Assembly (NCBI GenBank): GCA_009829735.1
Contig: CM020619.1
Coordinates: forward strand, 564,590-628,589
DNA: 64,000 bases
Direction of reading: 5' to 3'
Source: Pyropia yezoensis
Taxonomy: Eukaryota; Rhodophyta; Bangiophyceae; Bangiales; Bangiaceae
Under the pieces are notes generated by a model. It made no database searches. It had not been told where the DNA came from and saw only the letters and a list, made by a program, of their open reading frames with translations. The position numbers and the translations under genes are program-made. The number at the start of each line of letters is the position of its first letter. The first letter of the stretch is position 1. Shown one piece after another: positions 43,702 through 55,097 of this stretch.

Positions 43702-45885
43702 TTACTCGTTTCCCGCCCTTGGTAGGGTGCTGTCCGCCGGGACATCCGGCTGCGGAGGTGCCTCCTCGACGGCCAGTACTCCACCTGGAGCTGGCTGCCT
43801 ACCCGGTGCGGGTCCGGGTGCTCTGGCGGGATACCCCCCGGTGGATGCCTTGCGTTGCGCCGCTGCCCGCCGAGACTCCTCGGGGATGAGTGGGCAGGAA
43901 GACACCCAGTGCTGGGGATCCCCACACAACATACATCCGGACGTGCCGGTCCCTCCTTGAGTTCGCATCGGGGTAGCCCCGTAGCTGCGGTTGCCTCCCT
44001 CGGGCGCCCGAGTGCCTGCTCCCTGGTAGGCCTTGGGTCCTTGGGTCAACCGGAACATGGACTCCCCCAACCGGTTGGGTCGGCCCGCAATCTGCGGAGG
44101 TGCCTCCGTACGTACTGCCCATGTAGGCAGGGGCTGGTGGGGGTTACCCGTAACCGGGGCATACCCCGTCGTCCGCACATACGGGACGCGCCGTCCCGCT
44201 CCCTCGTTGACCTGGAACTGGGTCCCAGCCGGGGCGATGTACGGTACCGTACCGTGCTCATCAATCACCGGCGTCGCCGGTAGCAACAGGTGGCCCTGTT
44301 GGTCAACTAGAGGTTCATCCTCGCCCGTAGGGGTATGTTCGGTCGCCACCAGTACTGGTGCGGCCTTACGTTCCACCTTCTCTTGCCTCGGTACCGGGGT
44401 ATGACTGGGCTTGCCTCCCTCACCCTTGGGCTTCGGGGCCAAGGCACATTCCGGGTGTAGCACTCGGTAGGCGTCCCCTAGGGACTTGCACATATGCATC
44501 AGTCGACTGAAGTTCGTCCGGGCCGTATTGGCTCCCCGTGCGGATATCCGCACGTAGTTGGGTACTCCTGCGAACAGGATGGTCCGTAGCTCCCCTTCTC
44601 CGAGGAGCTTCCCCAGCTCGTAGTCGAGCTCTTGAATCCGGCGTCCAAACATCTCCTCATCCTCGCAGCTCTGGGCGGTGGCAGTGTGCAGGGCCCGGTA
44701 GTGGTCCTCGCACTTGTCCTCACTGAGGTAACTGCTCAGCAGCTCCTTGAGGATCCCACGGTAATCCATGGGGGTGGCCGCGACCCTCATTCCCGGCATC
44801 GGGGATGCCTGGCGAAGGATGCCTCGCACCCGTTCATCAACAAAGAACGGGAGGATCTCCAGGGCCAGCCCCTCGTTAACGAGGGCCTTGTCCGCGGCTG
44901 CCTTGAAGCTAGTCAAGAAGCCGATGACTGCCAACGGACGTCCGTTGGGGCCCCCGAACATAGGGACTCCCTTCATAAGGGTCTGCATAGAGCGGATCGC
45001 TCGGTGCGACGTATTACGCATCGATTCCGATACGGTGGTAGATCGGTCTTCCAAACGATAACGTTCGGGAGTCAGTACCGACCTGAAGACTTCGTTGACG
45101 ATCTCCGTGTCAGCGTCCTGGATATTCAGTCGCTCAGCCAGTTGATGAGCAAACTCATCGGACTCCATCCGCTTCAGTAGGCTCGCAGTGACCTGCGCGG
45201 TCATAGCTTCCACCACTGAAGATGGTACTTCAGGCGTCGGCACTTCGGGAACCCGAGTTTCCTGGCCTCCTTCGTCGTGGGGATACTGTGAGAGGGTACC
45301 CCCTCCGCCAATAACCGACTCTCCACCGGCGTAAGTATCCGCCGGGTCGTGTCCGCGGAGTCCGCTTCGGGTGCTCCGAGCGTATCGCTCCGTGTGGCTC
45401 CGTTCCAACTCTGCCGACGAGTCGGATCCATACCCCATTGTGTCCGGGGGTTGTCCAGGAGTAGCAACACCGGGGTTGACCCTGGTGGACCCCGAAAGTA
45501 GTCCGGCCGGTTCGAACCGTACTGGTGTGGGAGGAACACGACGGGGTCCCGTCGTGTGGCGTGTTGACATCAACACTGCCATCGCGTCCTCCGTCCGCTC
45601 CTGGCGAGCGTCGAGTCCGGAAAACCGGGCCTCGATGCGGGCCAATGATGCCATCAGGGAATCCCCTGGTGAAGGAGGCGGCGGAGTGAGGTCGGTCGAT
45701 GACAGTTCAGGCGGGCCCCCGCCTCCTGCCGTCCGAGCCGTGCCAAACGTCGATCCGGCACCGGAAAGCATTGGCGTCTCAACGTTGTCGATCGGGTTCC
45801 CGATCCCGCTTCCCGTAGTCACCTCCGGGGTCGGCGTCGACGCCGATCCGTCATCTTGAACGTTCCCCGTCTCTTGGGTAGACAT
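43702..45885 (-). CDS. gag: Element A Gag, intact (second representation)
   Basis: An ATG at 45885 gives 727 residues; a GTG start two codons upstream also exists. The N-terminal third is Ser/Thr/Pro-rich; the middle has a Gag-like helical region (MTAQVTASLLKRMESDEFAH, then GILKELLSSYLSEDKCEDHY); the C-terminal region is Pro/Gly-rich with one CCHC knuckle, CMLCGDPQHWVSSC, about 77 residues from the end. Gag packages the element RNA and forms the particle. The last codons, GGA AAC GAG then TAA, contain the frameshift heptamer. Confidence 0.92.
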   Translation of the reverse strand: MSTQETGNVQDDGSASTPTPEVTTGSGIGNPIDNVETPMLSGAGSTFGTARTAGGGGPPELSSTDLTPPPPSPGDSLMASLARIEARFSGLDARQERTEDAMAVLMSTRHTTGPRRVPPTPVRFEPAGLLSGSTRVNPGVATPGQPPDTMGYGSDSSAELERSHTERYARSTRSGLRGHDPADTYAGGESVIGGGGTLSQYPHDEGGQETRVPEVPTPEVPSSVVEAMTAQVTASLLKRMESDEFAHQLAERLNIQDADTEIVNEVFRSVLTPERYRLEDRSTTVSESMRNTSHRAIRSMQTLMKGVPMFGGPNGRPLAVIGFLTSFKAAADKALVNEGLALEILPFFVDERVRGILRQASPMPGMRVAATPMDYRGILKELLSSYLSEDKCEDHYRALHTATAQSCEDEEMFGRRIQELDYELGKLLGEGELRTILFAGVPNYVRISARGANTARTNFSRLMHMCKSLGDAYRVLHPECALAPKPKGEGGKPSHTPVPRQEKVERKAAPVLVATEHTPTGEDEPLVDQQGHLLLPATPVIDEHGTVPYIAPAGTQFQVNEGAGRRVPYVRTTGYAPVTGNPHQPLPTWAVRTEAPPQIAGRPNRLGESMFRLTQGPKAYQGAGTRAPEGGNRSYGATPMRTQGGTGTSGCMLCGDPQHWVSSCPLIPEESRRAAAQRKASTGGYPARAPGPAPGRQPAPGGVLAVEEAPPQPDVPADSTLPRAGNE
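43708..43714 (-). promoter_or_regulatory. Slippery heptamer GGGAAAC at the gag-pol junction (second representation)
   Basis: Identical in sequence and phase to 34736-34742; here the gag frame leading into it is intact. Confidence 0.72.
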
Positions 45886-46110
45886 AGTCACAATCAGTCA
45901 ACCGACGTAACAATCACCACGAATAAGAGAGCGAGGGGGTAGATTGGGGAGAGTAACAGTAGATCACAGTCAAAGGTAAAAACTCAACACAATCGATCAG
46001 GTCGCAACACCACGAGTACAAGAAAAGGACCGGATCCCTATCCGTGTGCCAGGGCCGAAGACGGGGTCACCACAAGGGTGACGGAAACCCGTCCCCTGCT
46101 GCTCCACCAA

Positions 46111-46473
46111 TGTAGCACAATAGGGATCCGTCGCACGTCCACTCTCAGGGAACACTCACCAAGGGGGATCGGCACCAACGTCACCGGGAGGCCAAGGTTG
46201 CTGTCCTTGGAGCGCAAGCCACGGGACCAAGATGGGAGCCCAAATGGGAGGGGTTTGTTGTTCTACCTTGGCCGGCGGTGGATTCGCCGCCGGCCCCCAC
46301 GTTATAAACCCTCGGAGACACTACTAACTACCCTCCACCCCAAGATGCAAGTGCCTCTGGTCATACGTAACTTATAGATACCGTGACCAGTACGAACTAT
46401 CAAATTGAAAGTTAAGGGTTAGAAGTAGCCCCCCTAATATTAGGGTTACAATACGGCCAACCATATTGCTACA
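46111..46473 (-). repeat. Element A 5' LTR, second representation
   Basis: 363 bp, matching the LTR at 26257 at the homopolymer positions where 37136-37498 differs. Followed by CGCGG, the target duplication, and then by the continuation of segmental repeat copy B. Confidence 0.93.
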
Positions 46474-46478
46474 CGCGG

Positions 46479-46995
46479 CCAACGGAGGGCCGAGGACGCG
46501 TACCGTCTCGGCGCGCGCGAAGCAGTTTGTGACGGCGCGCTTGGTGGCAGGGGCCGGCAGGGGGGGATCGTTCACCCCTCCCCAGCTAGCAGCACCGCCG
46601 TACCCAGAAAGTCACGGCCGCCATCCCCCGGCAATAGGCAACAGCCTAAACACCAAGTTACAGCGCCCATACCGCCGCAAACGGCACGGCCACTTCCACC
46701 AATTCGCCGCCCTCGTCCCCCGGCCAGATGCACGACCGAACCCGCAAAGCCACAGAGCCTCATCTGCAGCCAGCTGCAGCACCGCCGCGCCCTAGGTGTG
46801 ACAGCGCCCAGCCCGCAGCGCAGACGAACTGCCTCAACCGCGAGGCAGCTGCAGGCAATCAGCGGCCAGGGCCCGGCAGGGACAGCGCCGACCTCCGCAG
46901 AAATCAGCGCCGCCGCACCCGGGCGATGACGGCCCCCGCGCTGCAGCCAGCAACATCCCAGGGCTCGGTCGCCGACGCCGCAACCAATGTGGCTG
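46479..46995 (+). repeat. Segmental repeat, copy B, right part
   Basis: Continues the alignment with copy A (about 24440-24960): GAGGACGCGTACCGTC, GGTGGCAGGGGCCGGCAGG, CAGCTGCAGCACCGCCGCGC and CTCAACCGCGAGGCAG are shared with small changes. Just after it, a 37-bp unit (AACCAATGTGGCTGTGGCGG...) is repeated twice at about 46981-47055. Confidence 0.7.
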
Positions 46996-47091
46996 TGGCG
47001 GTGACATGACGATGGGTAACCAATGTGGCTGTGGCGGTAACATGACGATGGGTCCTCGGTCGAGCGATAGAGGAAGAAGTCATACCACCCC

Positions 47092-50000
47092 TCACCCTGG
47101 AAGCAAAGGGAGCAGTTGCCTGGAAGTCCAGCCACACTCAAAAACAGCCATGACCCTGACACGTGAAGTGAGCCGGACAAGGGCTTCGTCTGGGAATTCG
47201 AGAGCTGCGGCAACTCTCGTCAAGCCGGGCCACTTGGCAACCGTTGAGAGCTGCACTTGTCGCAGGTAGTACGCGGGGCGCCGCGTAACCGTGCCAGCCA
47301 CTCCGCGCGCTGCAGCGGGTGTAGCTGGACCGGACTCTGACTCGTCGGCTGCACGAGCCCGCCTATCTGCGCTGTCACCGGCCTCGCCGTCGTCCTCACA
47401 GCACTCGTCGCCCGCCTCGTCACTGCCGCCGCCCTCGCGATCACTACCCCCGTCCACCGCTGCTCCGTCGTCCGTCTCACTGTTGACATTTCAACGCTGG
47501 ATGATGCGTGCGCCTTCCGCCTGCACGACGACCTTCCTGGTAAAGTCCAAGATGCCCCTGTAGGTCCGCTCGAAACACGGCTTGTCCTCCTTATGCAGGC
47601 ACTCGGTGATGGCCGCGTAACCATTGTTGATGTTTCCGTGCATTCGTATCGCCCCTATTACGTGACACAGAAGCCGGTGCACCTTGGTGCAGTGCTGCGG
47701 GCCGCGGATGGGGGTCATATAGAGTGTCACGAAGCGCTCAGCCCGATCCGCTACACACTTGCCAACGTCGAGCGTCATGGACAGGGGGGCAGTGGAGCAA
47801 GTGTACCCTATCATCTCCGCATGCAGCACCGCCAACTCTGCAAACATGGCTGCTATAGCCTGATCGATCGTCATCTGCTTCCAGCCAGCGTGGTATGCCG
47901 CCCAGTGGAACTGACTGCCCTGGACGCCGTTAAGGGCAGCCCAGCCGCAACCGCAGCGGTCGAAAATCAGACACGGGTCCCCATCCTGCCGTGGTGCCTG
48001 CCGACCGCGACGAGAACGGTCGAAGTGTGACTCAATGAAAAACCGATGGCGCCCCTCGGATACAATAGTGAGAAGTTCAAACGTAGAAATGAGAGAAGAC
48101 GTACCCGGGTGTAGTCCTGCAAGCTTTGCTGCGCCGGCCCACATGATCAAGCCTCACGTTGCAGACGCGGCGCGTCGCTGCGTCACTCCCCGCGGGCGGC
48201 ACGTCCCCGCGACAGATTTTGGGGAAGACCTCGACGAGCCACTGCACGAGGTACCTGTTGACCCCCAAGTAAAGCACCTCCACGGTCAATCAAACCATCA
48301 ATGCAACGAAGAGAGCGAGCACATGGATGGAGAGACAGAAGCCGCGCTTCAGCGTTCGTGAAGTCGCTATGGCACGCTCATCACGGCGGGTCGCGTCTGT
48401 CACTGCAGCACAAAAACGTACGTGCAACGCGTCAAATCCAATCATCTTGTACAGCAGGTAGGGAGACATGGACTGGTCACCCATCGCTGCCAACGCCGGC
48501 ACAAAGCCAGTCGAGCTCTCGGCCGCCTCGAGGGTCTCTCGACGTGCTCTCTCTCGTTCGCGTTGTCTGTGACCAGAAGCCTCCAGCTGCCGCTCCAGGG
48601 TCTCGATCGCGTCGCGCTCTGCGGCGTCAAGCACCTGGGATGAACCCGCAACGTCGACCTTGACTTCACATTGAGAGCACGGGTGCTGACATTTGCCTGC
48701 TTTCATGCACAATACCGCGCTCTCTTCTGGTTGATCACATACATACAGCAGCACCCTGGGGAACGCCATCAGCTGCCGAAAGTCCACTCCTACCTCAGCG
48801 CCAAAGCGGCTTGCGGCCATGGCCGACCGCATGAAGACGTACAGAACCCGCTGCAAGATGCCGCAGCGTCGCAGCCGAGAGCGCTCCTGCGACGCCGACT
48901 CTACTTGGATTCGCACAAGTGGGATGTACGCGACCGTCATCCAGTGAATCTCGCCCGACACGTCGTTGAAAGGACGCTCTCGAAAGGAGTACAGCTTCTT
49001 GGCTGATCAAAGAGAGAAGGAAGCTGTAAAATGAGTACATGAACCCCCAGGAACGGGCAGAGCACAGCAGAGGACAACTCAGCAATGGAACAAAGGAGGA
49101 AGGGAGAGCGTGGCCACACATCTAGGCATGTACCAACATAGAAATACCAAGACGCGATGAGGGCACGAATACGAGCTAGAACCATGACCGAGAGCTTACC
49201 ACCGGAAAATGATAGACGGCTGCTGTCGCTGTACAGATGAAGACCCGTCACGAAGCTCCGGCCACCATGGGTGTCGACCAACTCGCGCTCTCAGAGACCA
49301 AAGGCGTCACCGTCCATGGGGATCTCTCGTAGATTAGGAGGAGGCGCAGGCCCACACTCTCTGGTCCACAGACGCAGACCGACACCTCCTACGCGGAGCC
49401 TTTCCGTGACCACTTCTAGCACCGACCAGTATTACACTCCTTAGACCGTGCCCCCCTCCCGTATGGTCAACATATTCTGTCCCGCACCGATCACAGCTTC
49501 ATTGAGGTCGTCCCGGAGAGCGTTTTTGAAGGAAGATACAGTCGGGAAGACCGCACTCAACGAGAAGCTGTCGGAGGTTGCCATGGGGTCCACCATGTCG
49601 CGCCTATCCAAGATCTCCAGGAAGTAGAAGAGCCGTCGCTGCTGTCTCACCCACAAGCCCGCTCCACCGACGCCAAGTACAAACTGCTGCAGGGCCCGGA
49701 GGCGAGCCGTGTTGAACCGTCCGCTGCGGCTATTCTTGCAACACTGCGCGATGGGGACAGCCCGAGCGGCGTGATCGAGAGCCTCATAGAGGTGGAACAC
49801 GCGCGTCGCCAAGGACTGGTAGTGGACCCTCACCACCATAGCGTGGGGAGCGTGGCGCTCGTCTGCACCGCCCCGCGCTTTTCTCTCAATCTGCAGCGCG
49901 TCCAACAACGCCAGCAGCGGATACAGCTGAGCGCGGATGGCGGCGTCGTAGCACCTGTCCTCGTCGGCTACCGGGGCCCCAAGACAGGCCCCCCCCACAT

Positions 50001-50340
50001 CACCTTCTATCAGCTGGGGCGCTGGGTCGTCGTCGTCCGCACCTCCTGCTCCTTTCCCGGCCACAGGGCATCCCCTCTCCCTTGCAGCTCTGCTCAGTAG
50101 ACGACAAGCGCGGGGAGGGGCAGGAATGCGGTCCAGCGTAGCGGCTTCCTCCTCGACCTCCGTTGTCAATAGACTGCCCCTCTTTTTGCCCGGGATGCCG
50201 CTCCCGTGCGCGCGACCGTGCGCGGCTGCCTGACGCCAGACAAAGCCACCTCGGCTGTGCGTTTCAAACTTGCACACAGAGCAAACCAGCAGCCTTCCGC
50301 GCTTCTTTGCCCCGGACGTGTCACCACTATGCACAGACAC
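47092..50340 (-). pseudogene. Plavaka/CACTA-like DNA transposase, second decayed copy
   Basis: Minus strand from 50340: an exon with a zinc-finger-like CSVCKFETHSRGGF and ending in SSFKNALRDDLNEAVIGAG; an exon from about 49010 (KLYSFRERPFNDVSGEIHWM, YVCDQPEESAVLCMKAGK, PCSQCEV) ending FDALH at 48422 before a GTACGT donor; an exon with VLYLGVNRYLVQWLVEVF ending at 48105 before GTACGT; then FHWAAYHAGWKQMTIDQAI, KVHRLLCHVIGAI and TECLHKEDK to a TGA at 47491-47493. The same frame reads on after the TGA, through an acidic linker, to a block matching the other copy (VAKWPGL.RVAAALEFP). Both introns fall where they do in the 12.4-16 kb copy. No active-site completeness can be claimed. Confidence 0.6.
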
Positions 50341-52275
50341 AGCATCAAGAAGAATACAAGAGTGCAGAGCATTCTAACACGGTGCCAGGACGCGGGCCAT
50401 TAACAGCGTAAGAGGTGCGCCCGTTGTCCAAAGCGCTTGCGTGCTGAGAAGCAGCAACTGAGAAGGCACACTCACAACCCAAACACGATCGGCAACACAC
50501 GCAAAGAGTCCGCACTGGAGCACATACCATCCAGAGAACGCCGCAGTGACAATTGCCGCAGGGATGGGCCGCAGCCACTCCGTCAGCGTGGAGAGGAGGG
50601 GCTCGGCCGCTGTCGCGTTCGCGGTGGAGAAGGCGTGCCCGCGAGAGTGCAGGAGCGCGCAGGAAGAACTCCAGGACTTGGCTGCAGAGCAGTCCATATA
50701 CAGCGCCAGAGGCGAGCCTATACATAGTGGGAGCCATGACAGACCAGACACAGCCGGACGATGTGATCCAATGCGCAGTGCGCAGGCGCATCCGCACGAC
50801 TACTCCTCGCCCTGCGTCAGCCTCCCGTGGCCACCACGCCGCGGGCTAATCGAAAAAGGCAGCGATGGAAGTCCTCAGGCGTGCTGCTGTGGGGGGGGCG
50901 GCGGGCGCGCGAACAGATTCGTGCCAAGTCCGGCTGCAATCGCCGGCCCGCGCCACCCCACGTCCCCCGCCCATCCCCCCCGCCCCGCCCCCCCCGCCGC
51001 CCCCCCCCCCCCACACGTGCCGTCAAAATTTCGTACCTCTTACCAGGTCTTCTTGGGCTTTCAGGTGCAGCGGCGCGCATCTGGGGCTGACGCCGGCGGG
51101 TCTCATCGAGGCCCATCGGTACCCGTCGAGGTCACCAGAGGCCCCCGAAGGACCATTCCCAGTGAAATATGCTCGACTAGTCAAGCTCAAGTTGTTCTTA
51201 CTTTGACTATGAGAGCACTGAATGTGGAGGTGACAAAAGGTTGGACCAATGGGAGTGCGGCAGCGCCTCTACTTGTGAGGAAAATGTACGCCTGGGGCAT
51301 ATCGCCATGCCAAGATACGATCTTCCTGAGAATGTCGCCGCGGAGCCCGTTTTCGCGGACGGGTCGCTGCTGTGGAATCCTTCGCGCCTCGCAGGCCAGC
51401 GCTGTTGGAACGCTACCGCAGCACGTGTGCTGGTCCTGGGTGCATTGTGGGCCAGCTGTTCGATCTCCAAGTGCGGAGCTACGCTACCTGCCTATATGAG
51501 CATGCACCGTGGATCGGCCGCCATCGAGGTACGTTTGCACGTTCCTGCAAGCGGTCAGCGGAAGGGGGAGCCGTGGCGTCCACCCGCTTCTTGCTGTTTT
51601 CCAGGGAGAGGCTGACACGCAGGGTGGGGGGACGCGGGGCGACGGCGGGGTCCACAGCCAGCGCTCGGCCAGAGGCCAGGAAGTGCGCTCACTAAGGCGG
51701 GATCGCGCTTTTCGCAACCAGATCTCCGCCAGTGGACAGGAAGACACACTCACTGAGGGAGGGTGGGGGGGGGTTGGCGGAGCCCGCCTGGACGGAGGGG
51801 TGGCTAGGGAGAGGCGAGCCGCTCCTGCCATGCCCGCGCACATGGGCTTCCACCACAGATAGCGGGACTCGTCAACGGGAGGTGTGCGTCGGCCCGTGTT
51901 GACGCATCATGCCCGTACATTTTCTGTGTGTTTCTGTCCACTGCTCACCATTTGCGTACCGTGGCCAGTTGTCGCTGCGTCTACAACTGTGTCCCTCTCG
52001 CGGACGTACACACGGGGGCACTTTCTCCCTCTAGGCCCGATCTCGGATGTATCCGTCCGTACAAGAGGGTGGCGGCCTTTACCGCAAGCATTGCCAGCCG
52101 TGGTAAAGGAATGTCGCTGACGTCACTGCGAGCGGGGCTGCGACCAGCCAGCATTTTCCAGCTCCCACGCCCCACCGCGACCCGCCCCCCCCACGTTTTC
52201 CGCTCCTCACCGGGGGGTAACGCTCTCCTTCTTTTGTGGCGACATTCTCTACTCGTCTCCCTCGGCACTGCTGGC
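50341..52275. other. Intergenic, no gene recognised
   Basis: Contains a C/G homopolymer patch near 50980-51010. Overlapping frames on both strands (for example 50546-51499 plus) have no motif I can name. A short promoter or terminal exon of the next locus could lie here unseen. Confidence 0.35.
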
Positions 52276-53885
52276 ATGCCTCGTCGCCAGTCTCCCCAGC
52301 AAGTGACCGATCTACCTTTTTCCCAACCAGAGGCCGCCGCAGTCGTGGTGGCGGAAGCCGCCGCGGTGCTGGCAGGCATGCCACGCCGACAAGCACAGCT
52401 GCAATGGGCCTCGCCTGGTGGTGCGACCGAACGGTCGTCGGACCTTGAGCATTCGCCGCCCTCTCCCGCTGTCAGTGCTGCCCGGCCGCCTCTTGCGGCT
52501 CATGCACAGCTGGCGGGTGGTGCAAGTATGCTGGCGTTTCCCCCTCGCCGAGGAGGGGCGATTTCGACCAGCGTCGTGGCGCCCCCCCTCCGAGCTGGTG
52601 CATCGGCGACGGCAGGGGTGATCCCCCCCCATAGAGCTGCTGCACAGGTGACTGGAGGTGTGGTGACCCCTCTCGGTGCCGCTCCGCGGATCGCTGGATT
52701 TAGGCTGCCCCCTCGCCGAGCGATTCCGACGGCCACGGGCCGATTGCCCGCGACGCGTCGCACCCCAGCGGTGTCGACTGGCAAGCGCGCGCTGGGGGCG
52801 TCGACCACTCTGGCTCGTCGAGCCGCAGGTGCAACGAAGAGGCCGGCGCGGCCGCCCATTGTGCCAGGCGCTGCGGTTGCAATGCCCATTGGGACCCATG
52901 CCAACAAGCGCGGGGGTCAAGCCGCGGGCAGCTCTTCTGTCTCTGTAGTGGACGTCCCGTGTGGGGGACGCAATGCCTTTGCTCGCGTGCCGCTTGTGAC
53001 GCCGTCGTCTGCGTTGGCACCTGGTGCTGGACCGCCGTGCTCCGGCGCTCATCGGCCGTCGCTCTCTTTGGCACCTGTGCAGTCTATCAAGGCGGCCGCC
53101 AGGCTTTCTCTGAGAGCGCTGGCTTTCAAAGTCCCGCAGGCTGCTGTTGCTCTGAGCCTGGCGGGAGAGAGGTCTCTGACGCTGGCGGTCGCCGGGGCGA
53201 ATCCGAAGGCCTAGAAGACCATTCGCAAGCCTGCCAAGCCGCGCAGCAAGCGCGGCGGCAAAAAGGCGGCAGCTGGGTCTCCAAGTCGGCGACCTGATGG
53301 GAGCGCGGAGTCTGCAACAGCTGTGCCGCCGACAGCGGCCTCGCAGACTGGGTGGATCCCCATTGCAGTCCCTCCCCCGGTGTACCCGGTTGGCTAGCGG
53401 CGTGTGTCTCCTGCTGTGAGCGTTGAAAGACACGATGACAAAGGTGTTCGCGAAGGGCCTTCGTCCGGTGTATGTCCATTCAGCGGGGCTGAACAAGAAG
53501 ATGGACGAGGTGCACACGTCCGTCACCCGCCTTTCCACTAGTCTGCACACAACCAAGGCGTAGTGGACGAGCGGACTGCCCATGCTGTCGTCAGCTGCAG
53601 GGGGCGTTCCAAGGCGTATACGATGGAGTCATCCACCAAGTGAAGCCGGAGCCCAGACGCGCCAAGAACCTCCGCGGCAGCACCGCTATGCTTGACGATT
53701 GTGAGGCCCAGCTGGAGCTGGCCACCATCAACGAGCTGGAGCTAGGGAACGTGCGGGACGTGGCCAAGAAGGCAGTGATCAATGAGATGCTGGGGTCAGC
53801 GGGGAGCTAACTGGCGATGCCTAACCGGGCGCGTGTGCTGGAGATTCTCTACGATGCGTGCGAATGCGTTCGAGGTAGTTCTCGG
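52276..53885 (+). pseudogene. Unrecognised Ala/Arg/Pro-rich gene, decayed, cut by element C
   Basis: From an ATG at 52276 a frame runs to TAG 53212-53214 and on in frame through a basic stretch (TIRKPAKPRSKRGGKKAA, DNA-binding-like) to TAG 53395. Protein-like sequence continues in other frames: TMTKVFAKGLRPVYVHS, then LDDCEAQLELATINELEL and VRDVAKKAVINEMLG, a TAA, and RARVLEILYDACECVRG up to the LTR at 53886. The last frame resumes after the element at 63863. Repeated stops and shifts suggest a pseudogene. The helical C-terminal part and the basic tract might be a nucleic-acid-binding protein; no family recognised. Confidence 0.45.
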
Positions 53886-54292
53886 TGTGGAATATGTGTT
53901 ACCCAATATAAAGGATATGGGACCGACCGGCGCCAGGAAGGCAAAGAGGAAGCTATTACCGTAGAGGCAAAGAAGACAGACCTTTAGCTCCTGGACGTTC
54001 GATGGGGAGCAAGCCGGCCGAAGGCAGCGGCGAGTCCCCACGTCGCAGATAAGGGCGAAAACAATATGCCGGTCGAGCGACCGAGCGGAGGCCGGACGGC
54101 CGATCGCTACGAGCATAGCAATCAATATAAAAGATCCCTCCAAGGCAAGGACAGATAAACAATACAAAACAAAAGTAGTCCCCCAAAGGGCGAGCCACAA
54201 GCGGACCCATGCCAACAAGGCTGGAGCCACCAGTCAGGGGGGCTACAAGCCAGTAAATACCGGAATTCGGTACAAGGGGCGGATATGCTACA
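53886..54292 (-). repeat. Element C 3' LTR
   Basis: TGTGGAATATG...GGATATGCTACA on the plus strand. Just inside it the element strand reads CAACGGGGGTA, a short purine-rich primer tract. It carries TATAAAA at 54126-54132 pointing towards the antisense ORF. Confidence 0.93.
54126..54132 (+). promoter_or_regulatory. TATA box in element C LTR facing the antisense ORF
   Basis: TATAAAA in ATCAATATAAAAGATCCC, plus strand, about 970 bases before the antisense ORF ATG. A second plus-oriented TATAAA is near 53907. The same motif in the 5' LTR is at 63696. A promoter role is inference. Confidence 0.35.
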
Positions 54293-54689
54293 TACCCCCG
54301 TTGCGAGCTTCGAGCCGTCCCGGCGAGGTCCGATCCGGTGCGGCCGGGCGGCCGGATGTGGCTACCTGCCAGCGTGCGGTGGAGGGGTCGCGTCCGCGTC
54401 GTCGTTCTGGAAGCACAGGGCCGTATGGCCGTCGGGCGCTGACTTGCATGCCTGGCCGGACGCCTCGTTGGCAGGGCACCATAAGTGTCTGGCACGTCGG
54501 TGCCGCGGAGCACTTGGCCGTCGGTCGGCACGTCTTTTGACGGGTGCGCCGGCTCGACCGTCGGTCGTGGCCGGTGGCTGGCCAGTTGGCTCGTTACGCC
54601 CCGCCGAGGGGCACTACGCGGCTGCCGTTGGCTGGCGGCCGAGATCGGCCTGTGCGGCTAAGGGGCCAGTGCGGCCGTGCGGCAGGCGT

Positions 54690-55064
54690 GGCGGCACGGC
54701 AAGGGCGGCCACGCGGCGCGAGCGGTCAGGGGCGTCGGCCTGGCGGTAAGGGCGGCCACGCGGCGCGGTCGACCAAGGGCGTCGGCCGGGCGGCAAGGGC
54801 GGCCACGCGGCACGAGCGACCAAGGGCGTCGGCGCGAGGGCGGCCAAGTGCGGCCGTCGAACGGCAAGGGCGGCCAAGCGGCGCGGTCGGCCAAGGGGCA
54901 CGAGTGGTCAAGGGCGTCGCGTCTTGCGGCAAGGGCGGTTACGCGGCACGAGAGACCAAGGGCGTCGGGGCGAGGGCGGCCAAGTGCGGCCGTCGAACGG
55001 CAAGGGCGGCCAAGCGGCGCGGTCGGCCAAGGGGCACGAGTGGTCAAGGGCGTCGCGTCTTGCC
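54690..55064 (+). repeat. GC-rich tandem repeats before the antisense ORF
   Basis: Repeats of a GGCAAGGGCGGCCACGCGGC-type unit with GTCAAGGGCGTCG spacers; a larger unit of roughly 130 bases (GAGGGCGGCCAAGTGCGGCC... to ...GTCAAGGGCGTCGCGTCTTG) occurs twice in a row at about 54835-54925 and 54970-55064. Confidence 0.65.
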
Positions 55065-55097
55065 GGTTGGCGTCAGTTGCTTGTGGCTATTGCCAGT

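Larger units (their letters stand above)
38015..46473 (-). mobile_element. Element A again (second representation, starts inside the element)
   Basis: Collinear with 29028-37498 with only single-base indels, rare substitutions and one short in-frame repeat contraction (at about 38669, PVVAV unit). It includes the 3' end of the antisense ORF, pol, gag and the 5' LTR, and ends at the same genomic flank. The left LTR and first part are absent. Best explained as one insertion represented by two overlapping contigs, not two insertions. Confidence 0.85.

Noticed and set aside
52312..53583. 423-residue minus-strand frame
   Set aside because: Mirror of the plus-strand locus at 52276-53885. Composition is Arg/Ser-rich without domain signs, and the plus frame joins correctly across element C.
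54690..55064. Tandem repeats as a CRISPR array
   Set aside because: Units are adjacent GC-rich repeats without unique spacers, inside a retrotransposon of a eukaryote.
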